This document shows, in pieces, positions 24,434 to 33,026 of a stretch of 64,000 nt of DNA. The DNA is from Paenibacillus sp. FSL H8-0048 (GTDB lineage: Bacteria; Bacillota; Bacilli; Paenibacillales; Paenibacillaceae), in assembly GCF_038002825.1 (NCBI RefSeq), contig NZ_JBBODF010000001.1, positions 4,898,001 through 4,962,000 on the forward strand, given 5' to 3'. Made by a program: the position numbers and the translations under genes. Positions within the stretch are counted from its first letter, which is position 1; each line of letters opens with the position of its first letter. A model generated the notes under the pieces. That model was not told where the DNA came from, made no database searches, and saw only the letters and a list, made by a program, of their open reading frames with translations.

Positions 24434-25570
24434 ATGAAGGCTATATTGATTGACGATGAGAAACCGGCGCTGCAGCATTTGGAGCGGATGCTCCAGAAGG
24501 ATGGGCGTCTTACAATTACCGGGAAATTCACCTCGGCACGCCTGGGGCTTGCGCATCTGGAGCGGGAGAAGGCGGATATTGTATTCCTGGATATCGGGAT
24601 GCCGGAGATGAACGGGCTGGAAGCCGGTGAATACATTGCCGGGATGGACCGGAACATCCGGATTGTCTATATCACCGCGTACAGTGAGTATGCCATCGAA
24701 GCCTTCGAGCTCAATGCTGCGGATTATTTGCTCAAGCCGGTGACCTCCCAGCGGTTAAGCAAAACCCTTGAGCGCCTGGAGGTCGGCAAGGAGAGCGCTG
24801 GAGTGAAGATGCCGCCTGCCCCGGCGTCTGCGGCACCCGTTAAGGAGCTGTCCATCCTCTGCTTCCACCGCCTTGAGTTCACAGACAGCACGGAGCCGGG
24901 GCGCAAAATGCAGTGGAGAACAAGCAAGGCGCAGGAGGTCTTCGCCCTGCTGCTGCATAACCGCGGCCAGTGGGTACTCAAGGACACGATTGTGGATCTC
25001 GTCTGGCCCGATTTCAAGCCCGAGAAGGCCGTAACGAACCTGCATACCACGGTGTACCATATCCGCAAGCTGCTGAAGGCCTGGGATATGGAGGTGCTCG
25101 TCGAATTCTCGCAGGAGAGGTACAGGCTGACCAAGGAGCAGGTGCTGCTGGATGTGGAGGAGTTCGAGCTGGGCTACGCCGGTACGCCAGTGGAGTCCGA
25201 AGAGGAATGGCTGCGCCGTGAAAAAATATTGAAGCTGTACCGTGGAGACTATCTGCAGGAGCATCATTACGACTGGGCAGAAATCCGGCGCAAGGAGCTG
25301 CAGGTGCGGTATATCCGCATGGCGCTGCATTCCGCCGAATATGAGCTGTCCTCCGGGCGGCCACGGCTGGCGCTGGAGCGGCTGCTGGATCTGCAGGCAG
25401 CAGATCCTTATTCCGACCAGCTCTGCAGACTGATCCTGCGAAGTTACGCCGACCTGGGGGATTTCATCGGATTCAGGACACACTACGATAAGTACAAGGA
25501 GCTCCTGGAGAATGAGCTGGGCATCCGCCCTGACCAGGTCATGGACAGCTGGGTCCAGAAGGTATTGTAA
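24434..25570 (+). CDS. Response regulator with SARP-type output (REC-wHTH-BTAD)
   Basis: 378 residues. The N-terminal receiver (1-118) has AILIDDEKPAL, phospho-Asp in VFLDIGMPEMNG and the KPVT lysine. A winged helix follows (about 150-215: KMQWRTSKAQEVFALLLHNRGQWVLKDTIVDLVWPD), then the helical bacterial transcription-activator domain (about 230-375). This output type is common in Firmicutes next to 7TMR-DISM kinases and activates nearby genes. It lies 38 bp after the kinase, with AGGAGGTGAG before ATG. The downstream operon at 25.8 kb is co-oriented and could be its target, which is inference. Confidence 0.9.
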   Translation: MKAILIDDEKPALQHLERMLQKDGRLTITGKFTSARLGLAHLEREKADIVFLDIGMPEMNGLEAGEYIAGMDRNIRIVYITAYSEYAIEAFELNAADYLLKPVTSQRLSKTLERLEVGKESAGVKMPPAPASAAPVKELSILCFHRLEFTDSTEPGRKMQWRTSKAQEVFALLLHNRGQWVLKDTIVDLVWPDFKPEKAVTNLHTTVYHIRKLLKAWDMEVLVEFSQERYRLTKEQVLLDVEEFELGYAGTPVESEEEWLRREKILKLYRGDYLQEHHYDWAEIRRKELQVRYIRMALHSAEYELSSGRPRLALERLLDLQAADPYSDQLCRLILRSYADLGDFIGFRTHYDKYKELLENELGIRPDQVMDSWVQKVL

Positions 25571-25619
25571 GCCTGTAGCCGGCCACTGCACAACGGCTTG
25601 TTGTCATTATTATTTAAAA

Positions 25620-25712
25620 TATAGAATTTATATGTTTTACGTTATAAATTATCCTTCTATTTCTCGCTGAAACGGTACCGCCCTTTAAAAGGACGGCAAA
25701 GCAGTTTCCACT
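25620..25712. repeat. Structured intergenic element, copy 2
   Basis: Nearly the same about 95 bp as at 7301-7396. TATAAATTATCCTTCTATTT precedes GCTGAAACGG, then the hairpin CCGCCCTT TAA AAGGACGG (one C/A mismatch), loop CAAAGCA and GTTTCCA. Here it lies on the plus strand about 100 bp before the first gene of the ATP-grasp/K+ channel operon, so it would be in its leader if the AT-rich box is a promoter. No other copy was seen in the window. Confidence 0.75.
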
Positions 25713-25814
25713 TGTATGCTGTGGTATACATATTCAAGGCTGCGGGAGTTGAAACGAAAGCGTCATGACAGCGTATCAGAAGCATACGAATATTCAAGAG
25801 GAGATGGAGTGGGA

Positions 25815-26033
25815 ATGGATAACGGGTTGAAGGTCATCCTGTTCGAGAAGCTGCCTGAAGGCGACCTGCAAACGATTGAAGAGCGTGTCTGGAGCATGAA
25901 CATGGTTACGGCGCTTGAGCATGTCAATTATATTGTCGTTGGCGGCCGTGAGTTCGAGGCGGTAGAGGGAAGGCTGAATGTGGATGAAGGGAAGCTGGAG
26001 CTTCTGCTGGTTCCCATGCGTACGGAAGGTTAA
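25815..26033 (+). CDS. Small protein, function unknown
   Basis: 72 residues (MDNGLKVILFEKLPEGDL...), no membrane segment, mixed alpha/beta with a YIVVGGREFEAVEGRL hairpin-like part. I do not recognise it. ATG 25815 has GGAG five bases before it; a GTG at 25809 with AGGAG is nearly as good, and the frame is open further upstream without an SD. It is the first gene of the operon that runs to 30107; 29 bp separate it from the next gene. Confidence 0.6.
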   Translation: MDNGLKVILFEKLPEGDLQTIEERVWSMNMVTALEHVNYIVVGGREFEAVEGRLNVDEGKLELLLVPMRTEG

Positions 26034-26062
26034 GGATGAATACCAGGAAAGGAGGCCCCAAG

Positions 26063-26749
26063 TTGGCAAAAGACGAAAGTGCTAAAGAACCTGCAATCAG
26101 CAGGCTGTTCACGCCGGACGGCAAACCGGTCCGCGTATTATCCACCTCGCTCGGCATTGCGCTGCTGGCTAACGCGTTATTCATTCCCGGCGGCGCAGGC
26201 GCAAGCGGCACCGGCGGCGAGGAGCCTAAGCTGGTCTCCTGGTCTACCGAGGAGGTTAAGCAATATTTCGATAAGAATGTAGACTGGAATATTCCATACC
26301 CGGAAGACCAGGAGGAGAAGGTTCAGGAAGGGCAAGGGGCTGTGACCTCCGGCGGTACGACGGTAATCAACAACTACGGCGGGTATAACTCCGGGTTCGG
26401 CTGGGACGATGTGCTTCTGTACCACATGCTCTTCAACAGCGGTTCATTCTACTCTTCCAGAGGCTGGTACAATGACCGGCCTACTTATTATGGCGGTACA
26501 CGCAATACCTATAAGCCGCCTTCCTATAATAGCGGACGATTCCAGAACAAGCCGGTGGCCGGCTCGGTGGTGAAGCCGAAGACCTCAACTTCATCCACCG
26601 GCTCCATTACCAGAAGGAATACCTCTTCCAAATCAGGCGGCATCGGCGGCACCTCCAGCGGGCTGGGTTCAAGCAAATCCAAATCCGGCTCCAGTAAAAG
26701 CTCCGGCAAAAGCTCGGTGCGCTCCGGAAAGAGCGGGTTCGGCGGATGA
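26063..26749 (+). CDS. Ser/Gly-rich envelope protein resembling YgiB/YjfM (DUF1190)
   Basis: About 228 residues. TTG 26063 is supported by AAAGGAGG six bases upstream; an ATG at 26036 has no spaced SD. An N-terminal hydrophobic segment (about 24-45, VLSTSLGIALLANALFIPGG) may be a signal or anchor. A central region with NNYGGYNSGFGWDDVLLYHML and YNDRPTYYGG (about 105-150) is followed by a low-complexity Ser/Gly/Lys tail ending GKSGFGG. This layout, hydrophobic start, aromatic-Gly middle, Ser/Gly tail, mirrors Escherichia coli YgiB/YjfM, which likewise sit beside a glutathionylspermidine-synthase-like ATP-grasp. The match is by architecture rather than clear identity. It overlaps the next gene by four bases. 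Confidence 0.65.
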   Translation: MAKDESAKEPAISRLFTPDGKPVRVLSTSLGIALLANALFIPGGAGASGTGGEEPKLVSWSTEEVKQYFDKNVDWNIPYPEDQEEKVQEGQGAVTSGGTTVINNYGGYNSGFGWDDVLLYHMLFNSGSFYSSRGWYNDRPTYYGGTRNTYKPPSYNSGRFQNKPVAGSVVKPKTSTSSTGSITRRNTSSKSGGIGGTSSGLGSSKSKSGSSKSSGKSSVRSGKSGFGG

Positions 26750-27969
26750 TCCAGGCGGAGCAGGCATTCGAATATATAGACCAGTCCGGTCTGGAGCGCG
26801 CTCCCCGGGTAGAGCGGCTGCATGAGCTGGGCTTCACCTGGGCCGATCTGGAGGACGAGGAATACTGGCTGGATGCGGTGGCTGTGATGCGCAGTGAGAC
26901 CTACCAGGAATTGAAGGAAGCAGCTGCAGCGCTATGGGCGATTCTGGATAAGGCTGTGCGTTATGTCCATCTCAGACATGACCTGTACGACCTGCTGGGG
27001 ATTCCTCCGGTGCTGTGGCAGATGCTGGATGATTGTCCATTGCCCGAGCCGGGCCTGATCAGCCGGTATGCCCGGTTCGATTTTGCCGTGGCCGGGGATG
27101 GGACGATCAAGCTGCTGGAGCTGAATGCGGATACTCCGACCGGCTATGTGGAAGCCTCCATTGCTACGCCGTGGATCTGCGCGGAAGCAGGCGTCGGAAG
27201 CGCGAATGAGGCCATGAAGCAGCAGCTTGCCGCTGCCTGGAGCGTGGAACGCCCCGACACGGTAGCCTGTGTGGATTATGGCAGCCATGAGGAGGACAGC
27301 GGAACGATTGAGGCGCTCGCCTTGCATAGCGGACTGGATGTCCGCTGTGTCGATTGCCTGGATCTGTGGATTGATGAGGGTGTGGTCAAGGACGGGGAGA
27401 ACCGGATCATAGAGCGGATGTTCGCGCTGTATCCGAAGGAGTGGATGGCCGTAGATGAAGGCGGCGAAGCTCTGGCCTACGCCATTGAGAGCGGGAAGCT
27501 CCAGCTGTTCAACGGACCGCATAGCATCATCCTCCAGTCCAAGGGGCTGATGGCTGCTGTCTGGGGAATGTATGAGCTTGGCCTGCTGTTCACGGAGCCG
27601 GAACGCGAGGCCATCTCCCGTTATATCCTGCCGACTTACAATAAGGCAGTCTTCTCAGAGAGCTTTGTATCCAAATCTGTATTCGGCCGTGAAGGCGGAT
27701 CTGTACGGATCTTTGATGACAGCGGCGCGCTTGAGATCGAGGACGAGGAGGGCTACGACAGCAGCCAGCTCTTCCCAGTGGTCTATCAGAAAAGGGCCGA
27801 AATGGCCCGGATCATGACGGCGGAGGGTGAGCTGCACCTGCTGACCGGCATGTTCGTCATTAACGGAACGCCCTGCGGGCTGCTTGGCCGGGCCGGCGGG
27901 CCGATTACAGGCAATGCCAGTCATTTTATCGCGCTAGGAGTGAGGGGGCTTGAAGATGTTCAAGGATAG
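26746..27969 (+). CDS. Glutathionylspermidine synthase-like ATP-grasp protein (YgiC/YjfC family)
   Basis: 407 residues, the length of the YgiC/YjfC family and lacking the amidase half of E. coli Gss. RYARFDFAVAGDGTIKLLELNADTPTG (about 107-133) is the characteristic acid/nucleotide motif; FNGPHSIILQSKGLMA lies near 253, and the C-terminal ATP loop is SKSVFGREGGSVRIF (about 309-323). The family is predicted to form an amide between a peptide carboxylate and an amine with ATP; stand-alone members have no proven substrate. It overlaps both neighbours, so it is tightly linked to the Ser/Gly-rich protein and the lipoprotein, either of which might be its target. Confidence 0.9.
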   Translation: MIQAEQAFEYIDQSGLERAPRVERLHELGFTWADLEDEEYWLDAVAVMRSETYQELKEAAAALWAILDKAVRYVHLRHDLYDLLGIPPVLWQMLDDCPLPEPGLISRYARFDFAVAGDGTIKLLELNADTPTGYVEASIATPWICAEAGVGSANEAMKQQLAAAWSVERPDTVACVDYGSHEEDSGTIEALALHSGLDVRCVDCLDLWIDEGVVKDGENRIIERMFALYPKEWMAVDEGGEALAYAIESGKLQLFNGPHSIILQSKGLMAAVWGMYELGLLFTEPEREAISRYILPTYNKAVFSESFVSKSVFGREGGSVRIFDDSGALEIEDEEGYDSSQLFPVVYQKRAEMARIMTAEGELHLLTGMFVINGTPCGLLGRAGGPITGNASHFIALGVRGLEDVQG

Positions 27970-28609
27970 AGAGGGGCGTGCTGCCGGGCGCAGATCCCGG
28001 AGCGCCCTGCTGACTGCATTGCTGCTGCTGGCGGTTATGGTGCTGAGTGCATGTTCGGCGAATAGCGACAGTGTATTTCATACGGGTACAGACACAACGG
28101 ATAACGTATCACGTGTACCGTGGGATTACCGGGTGGTGGAAGGCAAGGTTGGCGATCTGGTCGGCAGCGATATGACTATATTGCCGGACAATGAGCTGCT
28201 TCCCAACGACGGGAATTATGCTACAGGCGACACCGTCTGGACGCTTCAGTTCATGGATGCCGAGCTGGTGACGGATGCCGATCAGAAGAATGAGATCAAG
28301 CTGTCCGCCTGGACGACGCTTAAATCCTACGCCGACCAGAAGGCGGCCACGGAGGATCTGGCCAATCTCAAGGTATCCATCACAACGGATGTGGACCTGG
28401 TTGGTGTATACAAGACGGAATACCAGAGCAAGACCAGAAATTTCGCAGTGCTGGAGCTGCCTTCCGGCAACCGGATCAAGCAGCCGATTGACGACAAGCG
28501 CTATGCCGCGCTGGAGAAGCAGAAGACAGCTTCTGTGGTGCTGGAGGAAGTACATGATTTCGCCGACTATGATTCGGCCTATGCGAAATTTCGGGGGTGG
28601 GCTAAATGA
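27956..28609 (+). CDS. Lipoprotein of the ATP-grasp operon, function unknown
   Basis: About 217 residues. A positively charged N terminus and hydrophobic stretch end in a lipobox (VLSAC), so it should be anchored on the outer face of the membrane. The mature part is soluble and beta-rich, with DYRVVEGKVGDLVGSD and VWTLQFMDAELVTDADQKNEIKLSAW; I do not recognise the domain. ATG 27956 follows GAGGGGG and lies inside the end of the ATP-grasp gene (14 bases of overlap); a TTG two codons earlier is possible. Its stop overlaps the DUF350 start. Confidence 0.8.
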   Translation: MFKDREGRAAGRRSRSALLTALLLLAVMVLSACSANSDSVFHTGTDTTDNVSRVPWDYRVVEGKVGDLVGSDMTILPDNELLPNDGNYATGDTVWTLQFMDAELVTDADQKNEIKLSAWTTLKSYADQKAATEDLANLKVSITTDVDLVGVYKTEYQSKTRNFAVLELPSGNRIKQPIDDKRYAALEKQKTASVVLEEVHDFADYDSAYAKFRGWAK

Positions 28610-28998
28610 CAATCGTAATTAATCTGGTGGTCAGTATTCTGACCATTGTTCTGCTTCAAGTGCTGGGTATGGTGATCTTCGCGCTCATGACTCCCTTCAA
28701 GGATATGGAGGAGCTGAAGAAGGGGAACGTGGCGGTAGCGCTGGCGTTCGGCGGCAAGTTCCTGGCGACGGCGGTCATTCTTGGAGTAGCGGCCTATACC
28801 AATACCTCCATCTGGTTCATGATGCTCTGGTTCGCGGTGGGCTATGTCTGCCTGATCGCTTCTTACTGGATCTTCGAGCTGTTCACTCCCGGCTTCCGGA
28901 TTTCAGAGCAGCTGGAGAAGGGGAATGCTGCGGTCGGCGTCATGCTCTGCATGGTGTTCATCGGGACGGCCTTCGCGGTCAGCAGTCTGATTATTTAG
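28606..28998 (+). CDS. DUF350 family membrane protein (YjfL-like)
   Basis: 130 residues with four membrane helices in two similar halves. Each half carries the DUF350 motif of a Lys/Glu stretch before an N-A-V/A-V (MEELKKGNVAVALAFGGK at about 32-49; SEQLEKGNAAVGVMLC at about 101-116). The function is unknown; the family is regularly found with YjfC/YgiC-like ATP-grasp proteins, DUF1190 proteins and sometimes PspA. It starts in the ATGA overlap with the lipoprotein gene. A 92-bp gap separates it from the K+ channel. Confidence 0.9.
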   Translation: MTIVINLVVSILTIVLLQVLGMVIFALMTPFKDMEELKKGNVAVALAFGGKFLATAVILGVAAYTNTSIWFMMLWFAVGYVCLIASYWIFELFTPGFRISEQLEKGNAAVGVMLCMVFIGTAFAVSSLII

Positions 28999-29090
28999 TT
29001 TTGGCAGGCGGGCGGTGGCTGTGACCCGCAAGGGACTCGGCACAGGCTGCTGCCTGCCCGCTCAATTCACCCGGGAAGCAGGGATGAGCG

Positions 29091-30107
29091 TTGCATTTTC
29101 TAATCCAATTATCCGGCAAGCTGCTTCATTTGAAGAAGAAGTCCATAGCTTTTATTATTCTGGCCTTTATTCTTCTAAGCGCAACTATCGCCTTCCTGCT
29201 GGAGCCGGGCACGTTTCATAGCTGGTTCAACGCCTTTTATTGGGTGATGACCACCATGGCTACTGTAGGGTATGGCGATTACTTCGCCGCTACCGTCACC
29301 GGCAAAGTATTTACGATTTTCTTATATATCTTTGGCATTGGTCTGCTCAGTCTGGTCATCGGCAAGATTATCGATGCCATGGGTGAATTGCAGCGCAGGA
29401 GAGGAGCCGGAACCTTGACCTTTCACGGACAACATCATGTGGTGCTGATTAACTGGAACCGCAAGACACAGGCGGCAGTAGATGAGATTCTGTGTTACGA
29501 CAGGGAATGCAAAGTGGTCATTATCGATGAGAACGGACGGCATCCGCTGGAATCCATGGAGCAGGTCCACTTCATCAGCGGCGATGCCGCAAGCGATGAC
29601 ATTCTGCTGAAGGCGAATATCGGGAGCGCCAGAGCAGCGATTGTGTTCAGCGACACCCGTATCGACGAAGCTTCCTTAAGCGACGGCAAGTCGCTGCTGA
29701 TTGCTTCCAGCATAGAACGGATTGCCCCGCAGGTACATACAACCGTAGAGATTATGCAGGAGAAGAATATTCAGAACTTCAAGCATGTGCAGGTGAACGA
29801 GTTCGTACTCTCCCATGATGCCATCTCCAGACTGGCCGTCCGCTCTGCCCTGCAGGAGGGCAATTCTGAAGTGATCACCCAGCTGCTCAGCCGCGAGCAC
29901 GGGGATGATATCTATGAGATTCCCCGCCGCAGCGGCTGGACAACCTATGGGGAGGCCTTTCAGGACCTGCTCCGCCAGGGGGCGACCCTGCTGTCCGACC
30001 GCGGTGATCTGGGCATTAACCGTAAGCTTGGCCAGCCGATTCCGGCAGACGCCAGACTCTACATCGTCGCTGATGAGGCCACGTACCGGAGAATCAAAGA
30101 GAGCTAG
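29091..30107 (+). CDS. Two-helix potassium channel with RCK/TrkA-N domain
   Basis: 338 residues. Two membrane helices (about 19-38, 72-94) flank a pore loop with the K+ selectivity filter TVGYGD at 58-63. The cytosolic part (about 113-335) is an RCK domain: HHVVLINWNRKTQAAVDEIL then VVIIDENGRHPL, and a C-terminal TrkA-C-like piece. The plan is that of YugO of Bacillus, a channel for K+ release. Start TTG 29091 has AGGGATGAG upstream and is the only start that includes a full first helix region. It is the last gene of the operon and ends at a strong terminator, so K+ flux may be tied to the envelope proteins made from it. Confidence 0.9.
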   Translation: MHFLIQLSGKLLHLKKKSIAFIILAFILLSATIAFLLEPGTFHSWFNAFYWVMTTMATVGYGDYFAATVTGKVFTIFLYIFGIGLLSLVIGKIIDAMGELQRRRGAGTLTFHGQHHVVLINWNRKTQAAVDEILCYDRECKVVIIDENGRHPLESMEQVHFISGDAASDDILLKANIGSARAAIVFSDTRIDEASLSDGKSLLIASSIERIAPQVHTTVEIMQEKNIQNFKHVQVNEFVLSHDAISRLAVRSALQEGNSEVITQLLSREHGDDIYEIPRRSGWTTYGEAFQDLLRQGATLLSDRGDLGINRKLGQPIPADARLYIVADEATYRRIKES

Positions 30108-30127
30108 AGGCAATACCCAAGCATGCA

Positions 30128-30171
30128 TAAGAGCTGTTCCGGTCGTTAAGACCTGGAGCGGCTCTTTTTTT
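30128..30171 (+). terminator. Rho-independent terminator
   Basis: AAGAGCTG.TCCGGTC GTTAA GACCTGGAGCGGCTCTT long stem followed by TTTTT; ends the ATP-grasp/K+ channel operon. Confidence 0.85.
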
Positions 30172-30295
30172 GGCTGAGTAGGAGAAAAATATGATGCTGA
30201 CACATAATGTTCGAAGAAACAGTAAATAATGTGACAATAATTACCGTTATATTAGTATGAATCAATTGTTAGTTGTCATTTAAGGATGTGATCGA

Positions 30296-31456
30296 TTGGG
30301 AAGCAGATATAAGAAGGCTGCTGTTCTGGGGATGTCGCTGCTACTCTTAACCTCCTGCGGCGGCAATCAGGCAGGGCCAGAGCCATCCTCTCCTGGGTTT
30401 ACTCCGGCAGTCTCTCCTTCAGGGACTACCCGGCCGGAGGAAGCGCCGCAGCTTGAACCCACGCTGGAACAGCAGGAATTATTCAATTTCATAAATACGC
30501 AGCTTACAGGACCCAATGGGGTATATACGAATCTGAAGGAGACCTCTGAATCGGCAGAGGTGGCTACCGGCCATGAGATTCTGAGCGAGTCTGCTTCTCT
30601 CCTGATGGAGACTGCCGTCCGGACCCGCAATCAGGAGCTGTTCGACCGGCAATGGAAGACAGCCCGCAGAACCTTCGATATGGAAGGCGGTTTCAGCTAC
30701 CGCTACAGTCCCAAGCAGCAGAAGCGTTATCCCGTGAATGCAGCGGTGGATGACCTGCGGATGATCGGAGCGTTATATGAGGCAGGGCAGGCATTTAACC
30801 AGCCGGAATATACCAGAGAAGCTGATAAATATGGAGAACGTTTCTATAAAAACAATACTAAAAAAGGTTTCATTTATGACATATATGACAATTATTTGAA
30901 AGTGGTCAACGGATTCGTAACTTTGTGTTATATTGATCTGAGTGTATTGCAGAAATTGTCGATATCTAGCGAATTACAAGAGAATTTGTTGAATAATATG
31001 AGCAGTATTTTGGAGGAGGGATATTTGTCCGATTCTTTTCCATTCTATGAGACCCGCTTCGATTACAAGAGTGGACAGTACAGCTCTGAAGGCATCAATT
31101 CGGTAGAATCTCTGCTGACTATTCTGCATCTGGCAGAGACCGGCCGCCAAAAGCCTGCAAGCATCAGCTACATCAAAGCTCAGGTCGCAGCGGGAACCTT
31201 ATTCGGACAATATACACGTGAGGGCAAGCCGGCTAATGACATCCGTTCAACGGCGGTCTATGCGCTCACAGCCATGATTGGAGCCGTGCTGGAGGATGGT
31301 GACCTCTATCAGTCCAGTATAGAACGGATGAATGAATTCAGAGTGACAGATCCTTCAAGTCCGCTATACGGCGGCTTTGGTGACCCTGCCTCCGGGCAGG
31401 CGTACTCTTTTGATAATTTGATGGCACTGCTGGCGTACTCCTATAAGGCACCATAA
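30296..31456 (+). CDS. GH8-like glycosyl hydrolase lipoprotein (PssZ/BcsZ-like)
   Basis: 386 residues. A lipobox LLLTSCGG sits at about 20 and is followed by a Pro/Ser/Thr linker. The remainder is an alpha/alpha barrel resembling glycoside hydrolase family 8: GHEILSESASLLMETAV (probable acid Glu), FDRQWKTARRTF, AAVDDLRMIGALYEAG (Asp) and later GINSVESLLTILHLA. The start TTG 30296 follows AAGGATGTG. By position it heads the exopolysaccharide operon, as the endoglucanase BcsZ does in cellulose operons and as PssZ accompanies pss in Listeria, where it cleaves the polymer. The central stretch 30820-31020 is unusually AT-rich compared with its neighbours. Confidence 0.75.
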   Translation: MGSRYKKAAVLGMSLLLLTSCGGNQAGPEPSSPGFTPAVSPSGTTRPEEAPQLEPTLEQQELFNFINTQLTGPNGVYTNLKETSESAEVATGHEILSESASLLMETAVRTRNQELFDRQWKTARRTFDMEGGFSYRYSPKQQKRYPVNAAVDDLRMIGALYEAGQAFNQPEYTREADKYGERFYKNNTKKGFIYDIYDNYLKVVNGFVTLCYIDLSVLQKLSISSELQENLLNNMSSILEEGYLSDSFPFYETRFDYKSGQYSSEGINSVESLLTILHLAETGRQKPASISYIKAQVAAGTLFGQYTREGKPANDIRSTAVYALTAMIGAVLEDGDLYQSSIERMNEFRVTDPSSPLYGGFGDPASGQAYSFDNLMALLAYSYKAP

Positions 31457-31478
31457 TATAACCAAAAGGGGAATCGGA

Positions 31479-33026
31479 ATGATAGACAACCTAGAGCTTA
31501 CATCGACCCGGCCCGGTATCACGTTAGCTGGCTTTCGGATTACTCCGGCATTTGCCGCCGCGTTCTGCGTGCTGCTGGTGACGGCTATTTCGCTGTTTAC
31601 CTCCCCTTATATCGGCATGGCGGATAACGGAGACTTTTACCGGATTATATATAGCAACGGCCTGTACTTCAATGCTCCGGACTATGACAGCCAGTACTTC
31701 GGCTATTTCGTGAAGCAGTTCGGAATCTTTCAATATTTCAACGAGAACAGCACGATGGTGGTCTCCTCCCAGTCCCTGTTCATCAAGCTGGCGATCTTCG
31801 TCAACAAGCTGTTTTTCAGCCGCGAGGTCTTCGATATCCGCTTCCAGGCTGCAATCTACACCTTGCTGTACGTTGCCGCAGTCTACCTGCTGGTTGAAGC
31901 GATCACGCTGAAAATGTCACCTAAGCGGGGGATGGCAGTCGCGGCGCTTGCGGTGTTCATTTTCGGGGATACAGGCTACACCAACTATTTCAGCTCCTTC
32001 TTCGGCGAGAGCCTGGTGATGGTGACCATGATTCTGGTGTTCGCCTCCTGGCTGCTGCTGTACAGGAAGAGATACAACGATTATGCCATGCTGGCGATCT
32101 TATTGATCAGCACCCTGATCCTGACTACCTCCAAGCAGCAGAATGCTCCGGTGGGAATGGTGATTTCCCTGCTCTCGATTCCGCTGGTGCTGATCCGCCG
32201 GGACAAGCTGTTCCGCTGGGTTACACTGCTGTCGGCCGGTCTGATGATGTTCGCCGGAATTGCGACGTATCTTAATATCTCCAAGGAGTTCGTGAATATT
32301 AACCAGTATCATGCGATGACACGCGGGGTGCTGATGGAATCCAAGAATCCGGAGATCGCCCTTGATTCCTTCGGGATCAATGAACAGTACGCAATTCTCA
32401 AAGAGAATACCTACTATGACCAATACGGGACGGTGGATGTGAAATCCGAGCTGCTGGATAAAAATTTCTACAGCCGTTACGGCTTCGTCTCCATTCTGAC
32501 CTATTATGCTTCGCACCCGAATGAGTTGGGTTCGATTCTGGACACGGCTGCTGAGAGTGCTTATAAAATTAAGCCGGCGGCGATGGGGAACTATGAGCAG
32601 TCCGCAGGCAAGGAGTTCCGGGCGCAGAGTCATTTCTTCAGTCTGTACAGCACACTTAAAGAGAAGCTGGCGCCCCGGCCCTTCGCCTTCATCCTTCTCT
32701 GGATGGCCGTAACGATAGGGGTCTATATGCCATCGTTCGTCCGGTCCATCCGCACCCGGGATTTCCGGGGCATGCAGCGTCTGCTGGTGATTCTGGCAAC
32801 GATGCTGGTCGGACTGTCGGGTATTGTAGTCTCCATTATCGGGGCGGGTGACGCGGATATTGCCAAGCATGAATTCCTGTTCACCCTGGCCTTCGATCTG
32901 ATTATCTTCCAGACGGCTGCCAGCGTAATCGGCCGCGGTATCTCTTCACGCCGGTCGGTGCCGTCTGCCCCGTCCGCCCGGCCGCTTAAAGAATATCCGG
33001 CACTTCATAAAGGGGTGGGCATGTGA
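31479..33026 (+). CDS. Polytopic membrane protein, glycosyltransferase-like (PssA / WsfD type)
   Basis: 515 residues with about eleven membrane helices. The first extracytoplasmic loop carries MADNGDFYRI (about 48-57), an acidic motif of the kind found in GT-C glycosyltransferases that use polyprenyl-linked sugars; a long external loop spans about 270-390. The same protein family occurs in S-layer glycan and pss loci. It follows the GH8-like gene by 22 bp and overlaps the next gene by four bases. The sugar transferred is unknown. Confidence 0.7.
   Translation: MIDNLELTSTRPGITLAGFRITPAFAAAFCVLLVTAISLFTSPYIGMADNGDFYRIIYSNGLYFNAPDYDSQYFGYFVKQFGIFQYFNENSTMVVSSQSLFIKLAIFVNKLFFSREVFDIRFQAAIYTLLYVAAVYLLVEAITLKMSPKRGMAVAALAVFIFGDTGYTNYFSSFFGESLVMVTMILVFASWLLLYRKRYNDYAMLAILLISTLILTTSKQQNAPVGMVISLLSIPLVLIRRDKLFRWVTLLSAGLMMFAGIATYLNISKEFVNINQYHAMTRGVLMESKNPEIALDSFGINEQYAILKENTYYDQYGTVDVKSELLDKNFYSRYGFVSILTYYASHPNELGSILDTAAESAYKIKPAAMGNYEQSAGKEFRAQSHFFSLYSTLKEKLAPRPFAFILLWMAVTIGVYMPSFVRSIRTRDFRGMQRLLVILATMLVGLSGIVVSIIGAGDADIAKHEFLFTLAFDLIIFQTAASVIGRGISSRRSVPSAPSARPLKEYPALHKGVGM

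Noticed and set aside
29015..29221. Extra small gene between DUF350 and the K+ channel
   Set aside because: The frame overlaps the channel start, has no SD and no recognisable product.
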